Shown here: piece by piece, positions 28,333 through 42,480 of the stretch | Layout of the letters: each line of letters begins with the position of its first letter | Position numbering within the stretch: the stretch's first letter is position 1 | NCBI GenBank assembly: GCA_026874595.1 | Contig: CM049322.1 | Location: 54,279,386-54,343,385, forward strand | Origin: Sipunculus nudus | Lineage: Eukaryota > Annelida > Sipuncula > Golfingiida > Sipunculidae | DNA length: 64,000 bases | Direction: 5' to 3' | Notes under the pieces: generated by a model | Database searches by the model: none | What the model saw: only the letters and a program-made list of their open reading frames with translations | Told to the model about the DNA's origin: nothing | Translations under genes and position numbers: made by a program

Positions 28333-31300
28333 CTCAAGCTGTCTTAAAGCAGATACCTGGTGGTCTCACTCTGTCTTAAAGCAGACACCGGGTGACTCTC
28401 AATCTGTCTCAAAGCAGATACCTGGTGGTCTCACTCTGTCTTAAAGCAGACACCGGGTGACTCTCAATCTGTCTCAAAGCAGATACCTGGTGGTCTCACT
28501 CTGTCTTAAAGCAGACACCGGGTGACTCTCAGTCTGTCTCAAAGCAGATACCGGGTGGTCCCACTCTGTCTTAAAGCAAACATAGGGTGACTCTGTCTGT
28601 CTCAAAGCAGATACCTGGTGGTCTCACTCTGTCTTAAAGCAGACACCGCGTGACTCTCAGTCTGTATCAAAGCAGATACCGGGTGGTCTCACTCTGTCTT
28701 AAAGCAAACACCGGGTGACTCTGTCTGTCTCAAAGCAGATACCTGGTGATCTCACTCTGTCTTAAAGCAGACACCGCGTGACTCTCAGTCTGTCTCAAAG
28801 CAGATACCTGGTGGTCTCACTCTGTCTTAAAGCAGACACCGGGTGACTCTCAATCTGTCTCAAAGCAGATACCTGGTGGTCTCACTTTGTCTTAAAGCAG
28901 ACACCGGGTGACTCTCAGTCTGTCTCAAAGCAGATACCGGTGGTCCCACTCTGTCTAAAAGCAAACACCGGGTGACTCTGTCTGTCTCAAAGCAGATACC
29001 TGGTGGTCTCACTCTGTCTTAAAGCAGACACCGCGTGACTCTCAGTCTGTCTCAAAGCAGATACCGGGTGGTCTCACTCTGTCTTAAAGCAAACACCGGG
29101 TGACTCTGTCTGTCTCAAAGCAGATACCTGGTGATCTCACTCTGTCTTAAAGCAGACACCGCATGACTCTCAGTCTGTCTCAAAGCAGATACCGGGTGGT
29201 CCCACTCTGTCTTAAAGCAAACACCGGGTGACTCTGTCTGTCTCAAAGCAGATACCTGGTGGTCACACTCTGTCTTAAAGCAGACACCGCGTGACTCTCA
29301 GTCTGTCTCAAAGCAGATACCGGGTGGTCTCACTCTGTCTTAAAGCAAACACCGGGTGAATCTGTCTGTCTCAAAGCAGATACCGGGTGGTCCCACTCTG
29401 TCTTAAAGCAAACACCGGGTGACTCTGTCTGTCTCAAAGCAGATACCTGGTGGTCACACTCTGTCTTAAAGCAGACACCGGGTGACTCTCAGTCTGTCTC
29501 AAAGCAGATACCGGGTGGTCTCACTCTGTCTTAAAGCAAACACCGGGTGACTCTGTCTGTCTCAAAGCAGATACCTGGTGATCTCACTCTGTCTTAAAGC
29601 AGACACCGCGTGACTCTCAGTCTGTCTCAAAGCAGATACCGGGTGGTCTCACTCTGTCTTAAAGCAAACACCGGGTGAATCTGTCTGTCTCAAAGCAGAT
29701 ACCTGGTGATCTCACTCTGTCTTAAAGCAGACACCGCGTGACTCTCAGTCTGTCTCAAAGCAGATACCGGGTGGTCTCACTCTGTCTTAAAGCAAACACC
29801 GGGTGACTCTGTCTGTCTCAAAGCAGATACCTGGTCATCTCACTCTGTCTTAAAGCAGACACCGCGTGACTCTCAGTCTGTCTCAAAGCAGATACCGGGT
29901 GGTCTCACTCTGTCTTAAAGCAAACACCGGGTGACTCTGTCTGTCTCAAAGCAGATACCTGGTGGTCTCACTCTGTCTTAAAGCAGACACCGCGTGACTC
30001 TCAGTCTGTCTCAAAGCAGATACCTGGTGGTCTCACTCTGTCTTAAAGCAAACACCGGGTGACTCTGTCTGTCTCAAAGCAGATATCTGGTGATCTCACT
30101 CTGTCTTAAAGCAGACACTGCGTGACTCTCAGTCTGTCTCAAAGCAGATACCGGCTGGTCTCACTCTGTCTTAAAGCAAACACCGGGTGACTCTGTCTGT
30201 CTCAAAGCAGATACCGGGTGGTCTCACTCTGTCTTAAAGCAAACACCGGGTGACTCTGTCTGTCTCAAAGCAGATACCTGGTGGTCTCACTCTGTCTTAA
30301 AGCAGACACCGCGTGACTCTCAGTCTGTCTCAAAGCAGATACCTGGTGGTCTCACTTTGTCTTAAAGCAGACACCGGGTGACTCTCAGTCTGTCTCAAAG
30401 CAGATACCTGGTGATCTCACTCTGTCTTAAAGCAGACACCGCGTGACTCTCAGTCTGTCTCAAAGCAGATACCGGGTGGTCTCACTCTGTCTTAACGCAA
30501 ACACCGGGTGACTCTGTCTGTCTCAAAGCAGATACCGGGTGGTCTCACTCTGTCTTAAAGCAAACACCGGGTGACTCTGTCTGTCTCAAAGCAGATACCT
30601 GGTGGTCTCACTCTGTCTTAAAGCAGACACCGCGTGACTCTCAATCTGTCTCAAAGCAGATACCGGGTGGTCTCACTCTGTCTTAAAGCAAACACCGGGT
30701 GACTCTGTCTGTCTCAAAGCAGATACCTGGTGATCTCACTCTGTCTTAAAGCAGACACCGCGTGACTCACAGTCTGTCTCAAAGCAGATACCTGGTGGTC
30801 TGTCTCTGTCTTAAAGCAGACACCCGGTGACTTTCAGTCTGTCTCAAAGCAGATACCTGGTGGTCTCACTCTGTCTTAAAGCAGACACCGGGTGACTCTC
30901 AGTCTGTCTCAAAGCAGATACCGGGTGGTCCCACTCTGTCTTAAAGCAAACACCGGGTGACTCTGTCTGTCTCAAAGCAGATACCTGGTAGTCTCACTCT
31001 GTCTTAAAGCAGACACCGCGTGACTCTCAGTCTGTCTCAAAGCAGATACCGGGTGGTCTCACTCTGTCTTAAAGCAGACACCGGGTGACTCTCAGTCTGT
31101 CTCAAAGCAGATACCTGGTGGTCTCACTCTGTCTTAAACCAGACACCGCGTGACTCTCAGTCTGTGTCAAAGCAGATACCGGGTGGTCCCACTCTGTCTT
31201 AAAGCAGACACCGGGTGACTCTCAGTCTGTCTCAAAGCAGATACCGGGTGGTCCCACTCTGTCTTAAAGCAGACACCGGGTGACTCTCAGTCTGTCTCAA

Positions 31301-34300
31301 AGCAGATACCGGGTGGTCCCACTCTGTCTTAAAGCAGACACCGGGTGACTCTCAGTCTGTCTCAAAGCAGATACCGGTTGTTCCCACTCTGTCTTAAGGC
31401 AAACACCGGGTGACTCTCAATCTGTCTCAAAGCAGATACCTGGTGGTCTCACTCTGTCTTAAAGCAAACACCGGGTGACTCTGTCTGTCTCAAAGCAGAT
31501 ACCTGGTGATCTCACTCTGTCTTAAAGCAGACACCGCGTGACTCACAGTCTGTCTCAAAGCAGATACCTGGTGGTCTGTCTCTTTCTTAAAGCAGACACC
31601 CGGTGACTTTCAGTCTGTCTCAAAGCAGATACCTGGTGGTCTCACTCTGTCTTAAAGCAGACACCGGGTGACTCTCAGTCTGTCTCAAAGCAGATACCGG
31701 GTGGTCCCACTCTGTCTTAAAGCAAACACCGGGTGACTCTGTCTGTCTCAAAGCAGATACCTGGTAGTCTCACTCTGTCTTAAAGCAGACACCGCGTGAC
31801 TCTCAGTCTGTCTCAAAGCAGATACCGGGTGGTCTCACTCTGTCTTAAAGCAGACACCGGGTGACTCTCAGTCTGTCTCAAAGCAGATACCTGGTGGTCT
31901 CACTCTGTCTTAAAGCAGACACCGCGTGACTCTCAGTCTGTGTCAAAGCAGATACCGGGTGGTCCCACTCTGTCTTAAAGCAGACACCGGGTGACTCTCA
32001 GTCTGTCTCAAAGCAGATACCGGGTGGTCCCACTCTGTCTTAAAGCAGACACCGGGTGACTCTCAGTCTGTCTCAAAGCAGATACCGGGTGGTCCCACTC
32101 TGTCTTAAAGCAGACACCGGGTGACTCTCAGTCTGTCTCAAAGCAGATACCGGTTGTTCCCACTCTGTCTTAAGGCAAACACCGGGTGACTCTCAATCTG
32201 TCTCAAAGCAGATACCTGGTGGTCTCACTCTGTCTTAAAGCAGACACCGGGTGACTCTCAGTCTGTCTCAAAGCAGATACCTGGTGGTCTCACTCTGTCT
32301 TAAAGCAGACACCGGGTGACTCTCAGTCTGTCTCAAAGCAGATACCGGGTGGTCCCACTCTGTCTTAAAGCAAACACCGGGTGACTCTGTCTGTCTCAAA
32401 GCAGATACCTGGTGGTCTCACTCTGTCTTAAAGCAGACACCGGGTGACTCTCAGTCTGTCTCAAAGCAGATACCGGGTGGTCCCACTCTGTCTTAAAGCA
32501 AACACCGGGTGACTCTGTCTGTCTCAAAGCAGATACCTGGTGGTCTCACTCTGTCTTAAACCAGACACCGCGTGACTCTCAGTCTGTCTCAAAGCAGATA
32601 CCGGGTGGTCCCACTCTGTCTTAAAGCAAACACCGGGTGACTCTGTCTGTCTCAAAGCAGATACCTGGTGGTCACACTCTGTCTTAAAGCAGACACCGGG
32701 TGACTCTCAGTCTGTCTCAAAGCAGATACCGGGTGGTCTCACTCTGTCTTAAAGCAAACACCGGGTGACTCTGTCTGTCTCAAAGCAGATACCTGGTGAT
32801 CTCACTCTGTCTTAAAGCAGACACCGCGTGACTCTCAGTCTGTCTCAAAGCAGATACCGGGTGGTCCCACTCTGTCTTAAAGCAAACACCGGGTGAATCT
32901 GTCTGTCTCAAAGCAGATACCTGGTGATCTCACTCTGTCTTAAAGCAGACACCGCGTGACTCTCAGTCTGTCTCAAAGCAGATACCGGGTGGTCTCACTC
33001 TGTCTTAAAGCAAACACCGGGTGACTCTGTCTGTCTCAAAGCAGATACCTGGTGATCTCACTCTGTCTTAAAGCAGACACCGCGTGACTCTCAGTCTGTC
33101 TCAAAGCAGATACCGGGTGGTCTCACTCTGTCTTAAAGCAAACACCGGGTGACTCTGTCTGTCTCAAAGCAGATACCTGGTGGTCTCACTCTGTCTTAAA
33201 GCAGACACCGCGTGACTCTCAGTCTGTCTCAAAGCAGATACCTGGTGGTCTCACTCTGTCTTAAAGCAAACACCGGGTGACTCTGTCTGTCTCAAAGCAG
33301 ATATCTGGTGATCTCACTCTGTCTTAAAGCAGACACTGCGTGACTCTCAGTCTGTCTCAAAGCAGATACCGGCTGGTCTCACTCTGTCTTAAAGCAAACA
33401 CCGGGTGACTCTGTCTGTCTCAAAGCAGATACCGGGTGGTCTCACTCTGTCTTAAAGCAAACACCGGGTGACTCTGTCTGTCTCAAAGCAGATACCTGGT
33501 GGTCTCACTCTGTCTTAAAGCAGACACCGCGTGACTCTCAGTCTGTCTCAAAGCAGATACCTGGTGGTCTCACTTTGTCTTAAAGCAGACACCGGGTGAC
33601 TCTCAGTCTGTCTCAAAGCAGATACCTGGTGATCTCACTCTGTCTTAAAGCAGACACCGCGTGACTCTCAGTCTGTCTCAAAGCAGATACCGGGTGGTCT
33701 CACTCTGTCTTAACGCAAACACCGGGTGACTCTGTCTGTCTCAAAGCAGATACCGGGTGGTCTCACTCTGTCTTAAAGCAAACACCGGGTGACTCTGTCT
33801 GTCTCAAAGCAGATACCTGGTGGTCTCACTCTGTCTTAAAGCAGACACCGCGTGACTCTCAATCTGTCTCAAAGCAGATACCGGGTGGTCTCACTCTGTC
33901 TTAAAGCAAACACCGGGTGACTCTGTCTGTCTCAAAGCAGATACCTGGTGATCTCACTCTGTCTTAAAGCAGACACCGCGTGACTCACAGTCTGTCTCAA
34001 AGCAGATACCTGGTGGTCTGTCTCTGTCTTAAAGCAGACACCCGGTGACTTTCAGTCTGTCTCAAAGCAGATACCTGGTGGTCTCACTCTGTCTTAAAGC
34101 AGACACCGGGTGACTCTCAGTCTGTCTCAAAGCAGATACCGGGTGGTCCCACTCTGTCTTAAAGCAAACACCGGGTGACTCTGTCTGTCTCAAAGCAGAT
34201 ACCTGGTAGTCTCACTCTGTCTTAAAGCAGACACCGCGTGACTCTCAGTCTGTCTCAAAGCAGATACCGGGTGGTCTCACTCTGTCTTAAAGCAGACACC

Positions 34301-37300
34301 GGGTGACTCTCAGTCTGTCTCAAAGCAGATACCTGGTGGTCTCACTCTGTCTTAAACCAGACACCGCGTGACTCTCAGTCTGTGTCAAAGCAGATACCGG
34401 GTGGTCCCACTCTGTCTTAAAGCAGACACCGGGTGACTCTCAGTCTGTCTCAAAGCAGATACCGGGTGGTCCCACTCTGTCTTAAAGCAGACACCGGGTG
34501 ACTCTCAGTCTGTCTCAAAGCAGATACCGGGTGGTCCCACTCTGTCTTAAAGCAGACACCGGGTGACTCTCAGTCTGTCTCAAAGCAGATACCGGTTGTT
34601 CCCACTCTGTCTTAAGGCAAACACCGGGTGACTCTCAATCTGTCTCAAAGCAGATACCTGGTGGTCTCACTCTGTCTTAAAGCAAACACCGGGTGACTCT
34701 GTCTGTCTCAAAGCAGATACCTGGTGATCTCACTCTGTCTTAAAGCAGACACCGCGTGACTCACAGTCTGTCTCAAAGCAGATACCTGGTGGTCTGTCTC
34801 TTTCTTAAAGCAGACACCCGGTGACTTTCAGTCTGTCTCAAAGCAGATACCTGGTGGTCTCACTCTGTCTTAAAGCAGACACCGGGTGACTCTCAGTCTG
34901 TCTCAAAGCAGATACCGGGTGGTCCCACTCTGTCTTAAAGCAAACACCGGGTGACTCTGTCTGTCTCAAAGCAGATACCTGGTAGTCTCACTCTGTCTTA
35001 AAGCAGACACCGCGTGACTCTCAGTCTGTCTCAAAGCAGATACCGGGTGGTCTCACTCTGTCTTAAAGCAGACACCGGGTGACTCTCAGTCTGTCTCAAA
35101 GCAGATACCTGGTGGTCTCACTCTGTCTTAAAGCAGACACCGCGTGACTCTCAGTCTGTGTCAAAGCAGATACCGGGTGGTCCCACTCTGTCTTAAAGCA
35201 GACACCGGGTGACTCTCAGTCTGTCTCAAAGCAGATACCGGGTGGTCCCACTCTGTCTTAAAGCAGACACCGGGTGACTCTCAGTCTGTCTCAAAGCAGA
35301 TACCGGGTGGTCCCACTCTGTCTTGAAGCAGACACCGGGTGACTCTCAGTCTGTCTCAAAGCAGATACCGGTTGTTCCCACTCTGTCTTAAGGCAAACAC
35401 CGGGTGACTCTCAATCTGTCTCAAAGCAGATACCTGGTGGTCTCACTCTGTCTTAAAGCAGACACCGGGTGACTCTCAGTCTGTCTCAAAGCAGATACCT
35501 GGTGGTCTCACTCTGTCTTAAAGCAGACACCGGGTGACTCTCAGTCTGTCTCAAAGCAGATACCGGGTGGTCCCACTCTGTCTTAAAGCAAACACCGGGT
35601 GACTCTGTCTGTCTCAAAGCAGATACCTGGTGGTCTCACTCTGTCTTAAAGCAGACACCGGGTGACTCTCAGTCTGTCTCAAAGCAGATACCGGGTGGTC
35701 CCACTCTGTCTTAAAGCAAACACCGGGTGACTCTGTCTGTCTCAAAGCAGATACCTGGTGGTCTCACTCTGTCTTAAACCAGACACCGCGTGACTCTCAG
35801 TCTGTCTCAAAGCAGATACCGGGTGGTCTCACTCTGTCTTAAAGCAAACACCGGGTGACTCTGTCTGTCTCAAAGCAGATACCTGGTGATCTCACTCTGT
35901 CTTAAAGCAGACACCGCGTGACTCTCAGTCTGTCTCAAAGCAGATACCTGGTGGTCTCACTCTGTCTTAAAGCAGACACCCGGTGACTTTCAGTCTGTCT
36001 CAAAGCAGATACCTGGTGGTCTCACTCTGTCTTAAAGCAGACACCGGGTGACTCTCAGTCTGTCTCAAAGCAGATACCGGGTGGTCCCACTCTGTCTTAA
36101 AGCAAACACCGGGTGACTCTGTCTGTCTCAAAGCAGATACCTGGTAGTCTCACTCTGTCTTAAAGCAGACACCGCGTGACTCTCAGTCTGTCTCAAAGCA
36201 GATACCGGGTGGTCTCACTCTGTCTTAAAGCAGACACCGGGTGACTCTCAGTCTGTCTCAAAGCAGATACCTGGTGGTCTCACTCTGTCTTAAAGCAGAC
36301 ACCGCGTGACTCTCAGTCTGTGTCAAAGCAGATACCGGGTGGTCCCACTCTGTCTTAAAGCAAACACCGGGTGACTCTGTCTGTCTCAAAGCAGATACCT
36401 GGTGGTCTCACTCTGTCTTAAAGCAGACACCGGGTGACTCTCAGTCTGTCTCAAAGCAGATACCGGGTGGTCCCACTCTGTCTTAAAGCAAACACCAGGT
36501 GACTCTGTCTGTCTCAAAGCAGATACCTGGTGGTCCCACTCTGTCTTAAAGCAGACACCGCGTGACTCTCAAGCTGTCTTAAAGCAGATACCTGGTGGTC
36601 TCACTCTGTCTTAAAGCAGACACCGGGTGACTCTCAATCTGTCTCAAAGCAGATACCTGGTGGTCTCACTCTGTCTTAAAGCAGACACCGGGTGACTCTC
36701 AATCTGTCTCAAAGCAGATACCTGGTGGTCTCACTCTGTCTTAAAGCAGACACCGGGTGACTCTCAGTCTGTCTCAAAGCAGATACCGGGTGGTCCCACT
36801 CTGTCTTAAAGCAAACATAGGGTGACTCTGTCTGTCTCAAAGCAGATACCTGGTGGTCTCACTCTGTCTTAAAGCAGACACCGCGTGACTCTCAGTCTGT
36901 ATCAAAGCAGATACCGGGTGGTCTCACTCTGTCTTAAAGCAAACACCGGGTGACTCTGTCTGTCTCAAAGCAGATACCTGGTGATCTCACTCTGTCTTAA
37001 AGCAGACACCGCGTGACTCTCAGTCTGTCTCAAAGCAGATACCTGGTGGTCTCACTCTGTCTTAAAGCAGACACCGGGTGACTCTCAATCTGTCTCAAAG
37101 CAGATACCTGGTGGTCTCACTTTGTCTTAAAGCAGACACCGGGTGACTCTCAGTCTGTCTCAAAGCAGATACCGGTGGTCCCACTCTGTCTAAAAGCAAA
37201 CACCGGGTGACTCTGTCTGTCTCAAAGCAGATACCTGGTGGTCTCACTCTGTCTTAAAGCAGACACCGCGTGACTCTCAGTCTGTCTCAAAGCAGATACC

Positions 37301-39800
37301 GGGTGGTCTCACTCTGTCTTAAAGCAAACACCGGGTGACTCTGTCTGTCTCAAAGCAGATACCTGGTGATCTCACTCTGTCTTAAAGCAGACACCGCATG
37401 ACTCTCAGTCTGTCTCAAAGCAGATACCGGGTGGTCTCACTCTGTCTTAAAGCAAACACCGGGTGACTCTGTTTGTCTCAAAGCAGATACCTGGTGATCT
37501 CACTCTGTCTTAAAGCAGACACCGGGTGACTCTCAGTCTGTCTCAAAGCAGATACCGGGTGGTCCCACTCTGTCTTAAAGCAAACACCGGGTGACTCTGT
37601 CTGTCTCAAAGCAGATACCTGGTGGTCACACTCTGTCTTAAAGCAGACACCGCGTGACTCTCAGTCTGTCTCAAAGCAGATACCGGGTGGTCTCACTCTG
37701 TCTTAAAGCAAACACCGGGTGAATCTGTCTGTCTCAAAGCAGATACCGGGTGGTCCCACTCTGTCTTAAAGCAAACACCGGGTGACTCTGTCTGTCTCAA
37801 AGCAGATACCTGGTGGTCACACTCTGTCTTAAAGCAGACACCGGGTGACTCTCAGTCTGTCTCAAAGCAGATACCGGGTGGTCTCACTCTGTCTTAAAGC
37901 AAACACCGGGTGACTCTGTCTGTCTCAAAGCAGATACCTGGTGATCTCACTCTGTCTTAAAGCAGACACCGCGTGACTCTCAGTCTGTCTCAAAGCAGAT
38001 ACCGGGTGGTCTCACTCTGTCTTAAAGCAAACACCGGGTGAATCTGTCTGTCTCAAAGCAGATACCTGGTGATCTCACTCTGTCTTAAAGCAGACACCGC
38101 GTGACTCTCAGTCTGTCTCAAAGCAGATACCGGGTGGTCTCACTCTGTCTTAAAGCAAACACCGGGTGACTCTGTCTGTCTCAAAGCAGATACCTGGTCA
38201 TCTCACTCTGTCTTAAAGCAGACACCGCGTGACTCTCAGTCTGTCTCAAAGCAGATACCGGGTGGTCTCACTCTGTCTTAAAGCAAACACCGGGTGACTC
38301 TGTCTGTCTCAAAGCAGATACCTGGTGGTCTCACTCTGTCTTAAAGCAGACACCGCGTGACTCTCAGTCTGTCTCAAAGCAGATACCTGGTGGTCTCACT
38401 CTGTCTTAAAGCAAACACCGGGTGACTCTGTCTGTCTCAAAGCAGATATCTGGTGATCTCACTCTGTCTTAAAGCAGACACTGCGTGACTCTCAGTCTGT
38501 CTCAAAGCAGATACCGGCTGGTCTCACTCTGTCTTAAAGCAAACACCGGGTGACTCTGTCTGTCTCAAAGCAGATACCGGGTGGTCTCACTCTGTCTTAA
38601 AGCAAACACCGGGTGACTCTGTCTGTCTCAAAGCAGATACCTGGTGGTCTCACTCTGTCTTAAAGCAGACACCGCGTGACTCTCAGTCTGTCTCAAAGCA
38701 GATACCTGGTGGTCTCACTTTGTCTTAAAGCAGACACCGGGTGACTCTCAGTCTGTCTCAAAGCAGATACCTGGTGATCTCACTCTGTCTTAAAGCAGAC
38801 ACCGCGTGACTCTCAGTCTGTCTCAAAGCAGATACCGGGTGGTCTCACTCTGTCTTAACGCAAACACCGGGTGACTCTGTCTGTCTCAAAGCAGATACCG
38901 GGTGGTCTCACTCTGTCTTAAAGCAAACACCGGGTGACTCTGTCTGTCTCAAAGCAGATACCTGGTGGTCTCACTCTGTCTTAAAGCAGACACCGCGTGA
39001 CTCTCAATCTGTCTCAAAGCAGATACCGGGTGGTCTCACTCTGTCTTAAAGCAAACACCGGGTGACTCTGTCTGTCTCAAAGCAGATACCTGGTGATCTC
39101 ACTCTGTCTTAAAGCAGACACCGCGTGACTCACAGTCTGTCTCAAAGCAGATACCTGGTGGTCTGTCTCTGTCTTAAAGCAGACACCCGGTGACTTTCAG
39201 TCTGTCTCAAAGCAGATACCTGGTGGTCTCACTCTGTCTTAAAGCAGACACCGGGTGACTCTCAGTCTGTCTCAAAGCAGATACCGGGTGGTCCCACTCT
39301 GTCTTAAAGCAAACACCGGGTGACTCTGTCTGTCTCAAAGCAGATACCTGGTAGTCTCACTCTGTCTTAAAGCAGACACCGCGTGACTCTCAGTCTGTCT
39401 CAAAGCAGATACCGGGTGGTCTCACTCTGTCTTAAAGCAGACACCGGGTGACTCTCAGTCTGTCTCAAAGCAGATACCTGGTGGTCTCACTCTGTCTTAA
39501 AGCAGACACCGCGTGACTCTCAGTCTGTGTCAAAGCAGATACCGGGTGGTCCCACTCTGTCTTAAAGCAGACACCGGGTGACTCTCAGTCTGTCTCAAAG
39601 CAGATACCGGGTGGTCCCACTCTGTCTTAAAGCAGACACCGGGTGACTCTCAGTCTGTCTCAAAGCAGATACCGGGTGGTCCCACTCTGTCTTAAAGCAG
39701 ACACCGGGTGACTCTCAGTCTGTCTCAAAGCAGATACCGGTTGTTCCCACTCTGTCTTAAGGCAAACACCGGGTGACTCTCAATCTGTCTCAAAGCAGAT
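28333..39800. repeat. 8.2-kb higher-order copies inside the satellite
   Basis: Two unrelated rare landmarks, CTCAAGCTG (28333 and 36568) and ATAGGGTGAC (28582 and 36817), are both 8,235 bp apart. A third, GTCTAAAAGC (about 28955 and 37190), shows the same step. The same landmarks occur as a block at 11242, 19272 and 23060, at steps of 8,030 and 3,788 bp. Confidence 0.8.
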
Positions 39801-42480
39801 ACCTGGTGGTCTCACTCTGTCTTAAAGCAGACACCGGGTGACTCTCAGTCTGTCTCAAAGCAGATACCTGGTGGTCTCACTCTGTCTTAAAGCAGACACC
39901 GGGTGACTCTCAGTCTGTCTCAAAGCAGATACCGGGTGGTCCCACTCTGTCTTAAAGCAAACACCGGGTGACTCTCAGTCTGTCTCAAAGCAGATACCTG
40001 GTGGTCTCACTCTGTCTTAAAGCAGACACCGGGTGACTCTCAGTCTGTCTCAAAGCAGATACCGGGTGGTCCCACTCTGTCTTAAAGCAAACACCGGGTG
40101 ACTCTGTCTGTCTCAAAGCAGATACCTGGTGGTCTCACTCTGTCTTAAACCAGACACCGCGTGACTCTCAGTCTGTCTCAAAGCAGATACCGGGTGGTCT
40201 CACTCTGTCTTAAAGCAAACACCGGGTGACTCTGTCTGTCTCAAAGCAGATACCTGGTGATCTCACTCTGTCTTAAAGCAGACACCGCGTGACTCTCAGT
40301 CTGTCTCAAAGCAGATACCTGGTGGTCTCACTCTGTCTTAAAGCAGACACCGGGTGACTCTCAGTCTGTCTCAAAGCAGATACCGGGTTGTCCCACTCTG
40401 TCTTAAAGCAAACACCGGGTGACTCTGTCTGTCTCAAAGCAGATACCTGGTGGTCACACTCTGTCTTAAAGCAGACACCGCGTGACTCTCAGTCTGTCTC
40501 AAAGCAGATACCGGGTGGTCTCACTCTGTCTTAAAGCAAACACCGGGTGACTCTGTCTGTCTCAAAGCAGATACCTGGTGATCTCACTCTGTCTTAAAGC
40601 AGACACCGCGTGACTCTCAGTCTGTCTCAAAGCAGATACCGGGTGGTCTCACTCTGTCTTAAAGCAAACACCGGGTGAATCTGTCTGTCTCAAAGCAGAT
40701 ACCTGGTGATCTCACTCTGTCTTAAAGCAGACACCGCGTGACTCTCAGTCTGTCTCAACGCAGATACCGGGTGGTCTCACTCTGTCTTAAAGCAAACACC
40801 GGGTGACTCTGTCTGTCTCAAAGCAGATACCTGGTGATCTCACTCTGTCTTAAAGCAGACACCGCGTGACTCTCAGTCTGTCTCAAAGCAGATACCGGGT
40901 GGTCTCACTCTGTCTTAAAGCAAACACCGGGTGACTCTGTCTGTCTCAAAGCAGATACCTGGTGGTCTCACTCTGTCTTAAAGCAGACACCGCGTGACTC
41001 TCAGTCTGTCTCAAAGCAGATACCTGGTGGTCTCACTCTGTCTTAAAGCAAACACCGGGTGACTCTGTCTGTCTCAAAGCAGATATCTGGTGATCTCACT
41101 CTGTCTTAAAGCAGACACTGCGTGACTCTCAGTCTGTCTCAAAGCAGATACCGGCTGGTCTCACTCTGTCTTAAAGCAAACACCGGGTGACTCTGTCTGT
41201 CTCAAAGCAGATACCGGGTGGTCTCACTCTGTCTTAAAGCAAACACCGGGTGACTCTGTCTGTCTCAAAGCAGATACCTGGTGGTCTCACTCTGTCTTAA
41301 AGCAGACACCGCGTGACTCTCAGTCTGTCTCAAAGCAGATACCTGGTGGTCTCACTCTGTCTTAAAGCAGACACCGGGTGACTCTCAGTCTGTCTCAAAG
41401 CAGATACCTGGTGATCTCACTCTGTCTTAAAGCAGACACCGCGTGACTCTCAGTCTGTCTCAAAGCAGATACCGGGTGGTCTCACTCTGTCTTAACGCAA
41501 ACACCGGGTGACTCTGTCTGTCTCAAAGCAGATACCGGGTGGTCTCACTCTGTCTTAAAACAAACACCGGGTGACTCTGTCTGTCTCAAAGCAGATACCT
41601 GGTGGTCTCACTCTGTCTTAAAGCAGACACCGCGTGACTCTCAATCTGTCTCAAAGCAGATACCGGGTGGTCTCACTCTGTCTTAAAGCAAACACCGGGT
41701 GACTCTGTCTGTCTCAAAGCAGATACCTGGTGATCTCACTCTGTCTTAAAGCAGACACCGCGTGACTCTCAGTCTGTCTCAAAGCAGATACCGGGTGGTC
41801 TCACTCAATCTTAAAGCAAACACCGGGTGACTCTGTCTGTCTCAAAGCAGATACCGGGTGGTCTCACTCTGTCTTAAAGCAGACACTGGGTGACTCTCAG
41901 TCTGTCTCAAAGCAGATACCGGGTGGTCTCACTCTGTCTTAAAGCAGACACCGCATAACTCTCCCTCTTTATTAAAGCAGACAGCGGTTGACTCTCATTC
42001 TACCTTAAAGCAGACACGGTGTGGCTCACACATTGTCTTAAACAGACACAGGGTGACTATCACTCTGTCTAAAAGCAAACACCGGGTGATTCTCACTCTT
42101 TCTTAAAGCAGATACCGCGTGATTCTCACTCTTTCTTAAAGCATACAATGGGTGATTCTCACTCTTTCTTAAAGCAGACACCGGGTGATTCTCACTCTTT
42201 CTTAAAACAGACACCGGGTGGTCTCACTCTGTCTTAAAGCAGACACAGGGTAGCTCTCACTCTGCCTTAAAGAGATTACCGGGTGACTCTCACTCTGTCT
42301 TAAAGTTGATACCGGGTGACTCTCACTCTTCCTTAAGGCAGACACCTGGTGACTCACTCTGTCTTAAAGCAGACACCGGGTGATTCTCTTTCTACCTTAA
42401 AGCAACGACCTTGTGACTCTCACTCTACCTTAACGCAGACACCGGGTGACTCTCACCCTTCCTTAAAGCAGACACCTGGT

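Larger units (their letters stand above)
8041..42480. repeat. 34-kb satellite array, 32/33-bp monomers in 63/65-bp dimers
   Basis: The array alternates two related monomers. Type A contains TCTTAAAGCAGACACCGGGT then GACTCTCAG (33 bp). Type B contains TCTCAAAGCAGATACCGGGT then GGTCCCAC or GGTCTCAC (32 bp). A common A variant has GCAAACACC and lacks two bases (CA) after GACTCT, giving a 63-bp dimer. By length there are roughly 535 dimers. Stops and non-multiple-of-three units leave no long open frame on either strand, so it is non-coding. Copies are nearly identical in the core and decay at both edges (8041-8160 and about 41950-42480). No other sequence interrupts it between these edges. Confidence 0.97.

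Noticed and set aside
8041-42480. Regular repeat spacing that could suggest a CRISPR array
   Set aside because: There are no unique spacers: repeat and interval are both parts of the same monomer family, and the context is eukaryotic.
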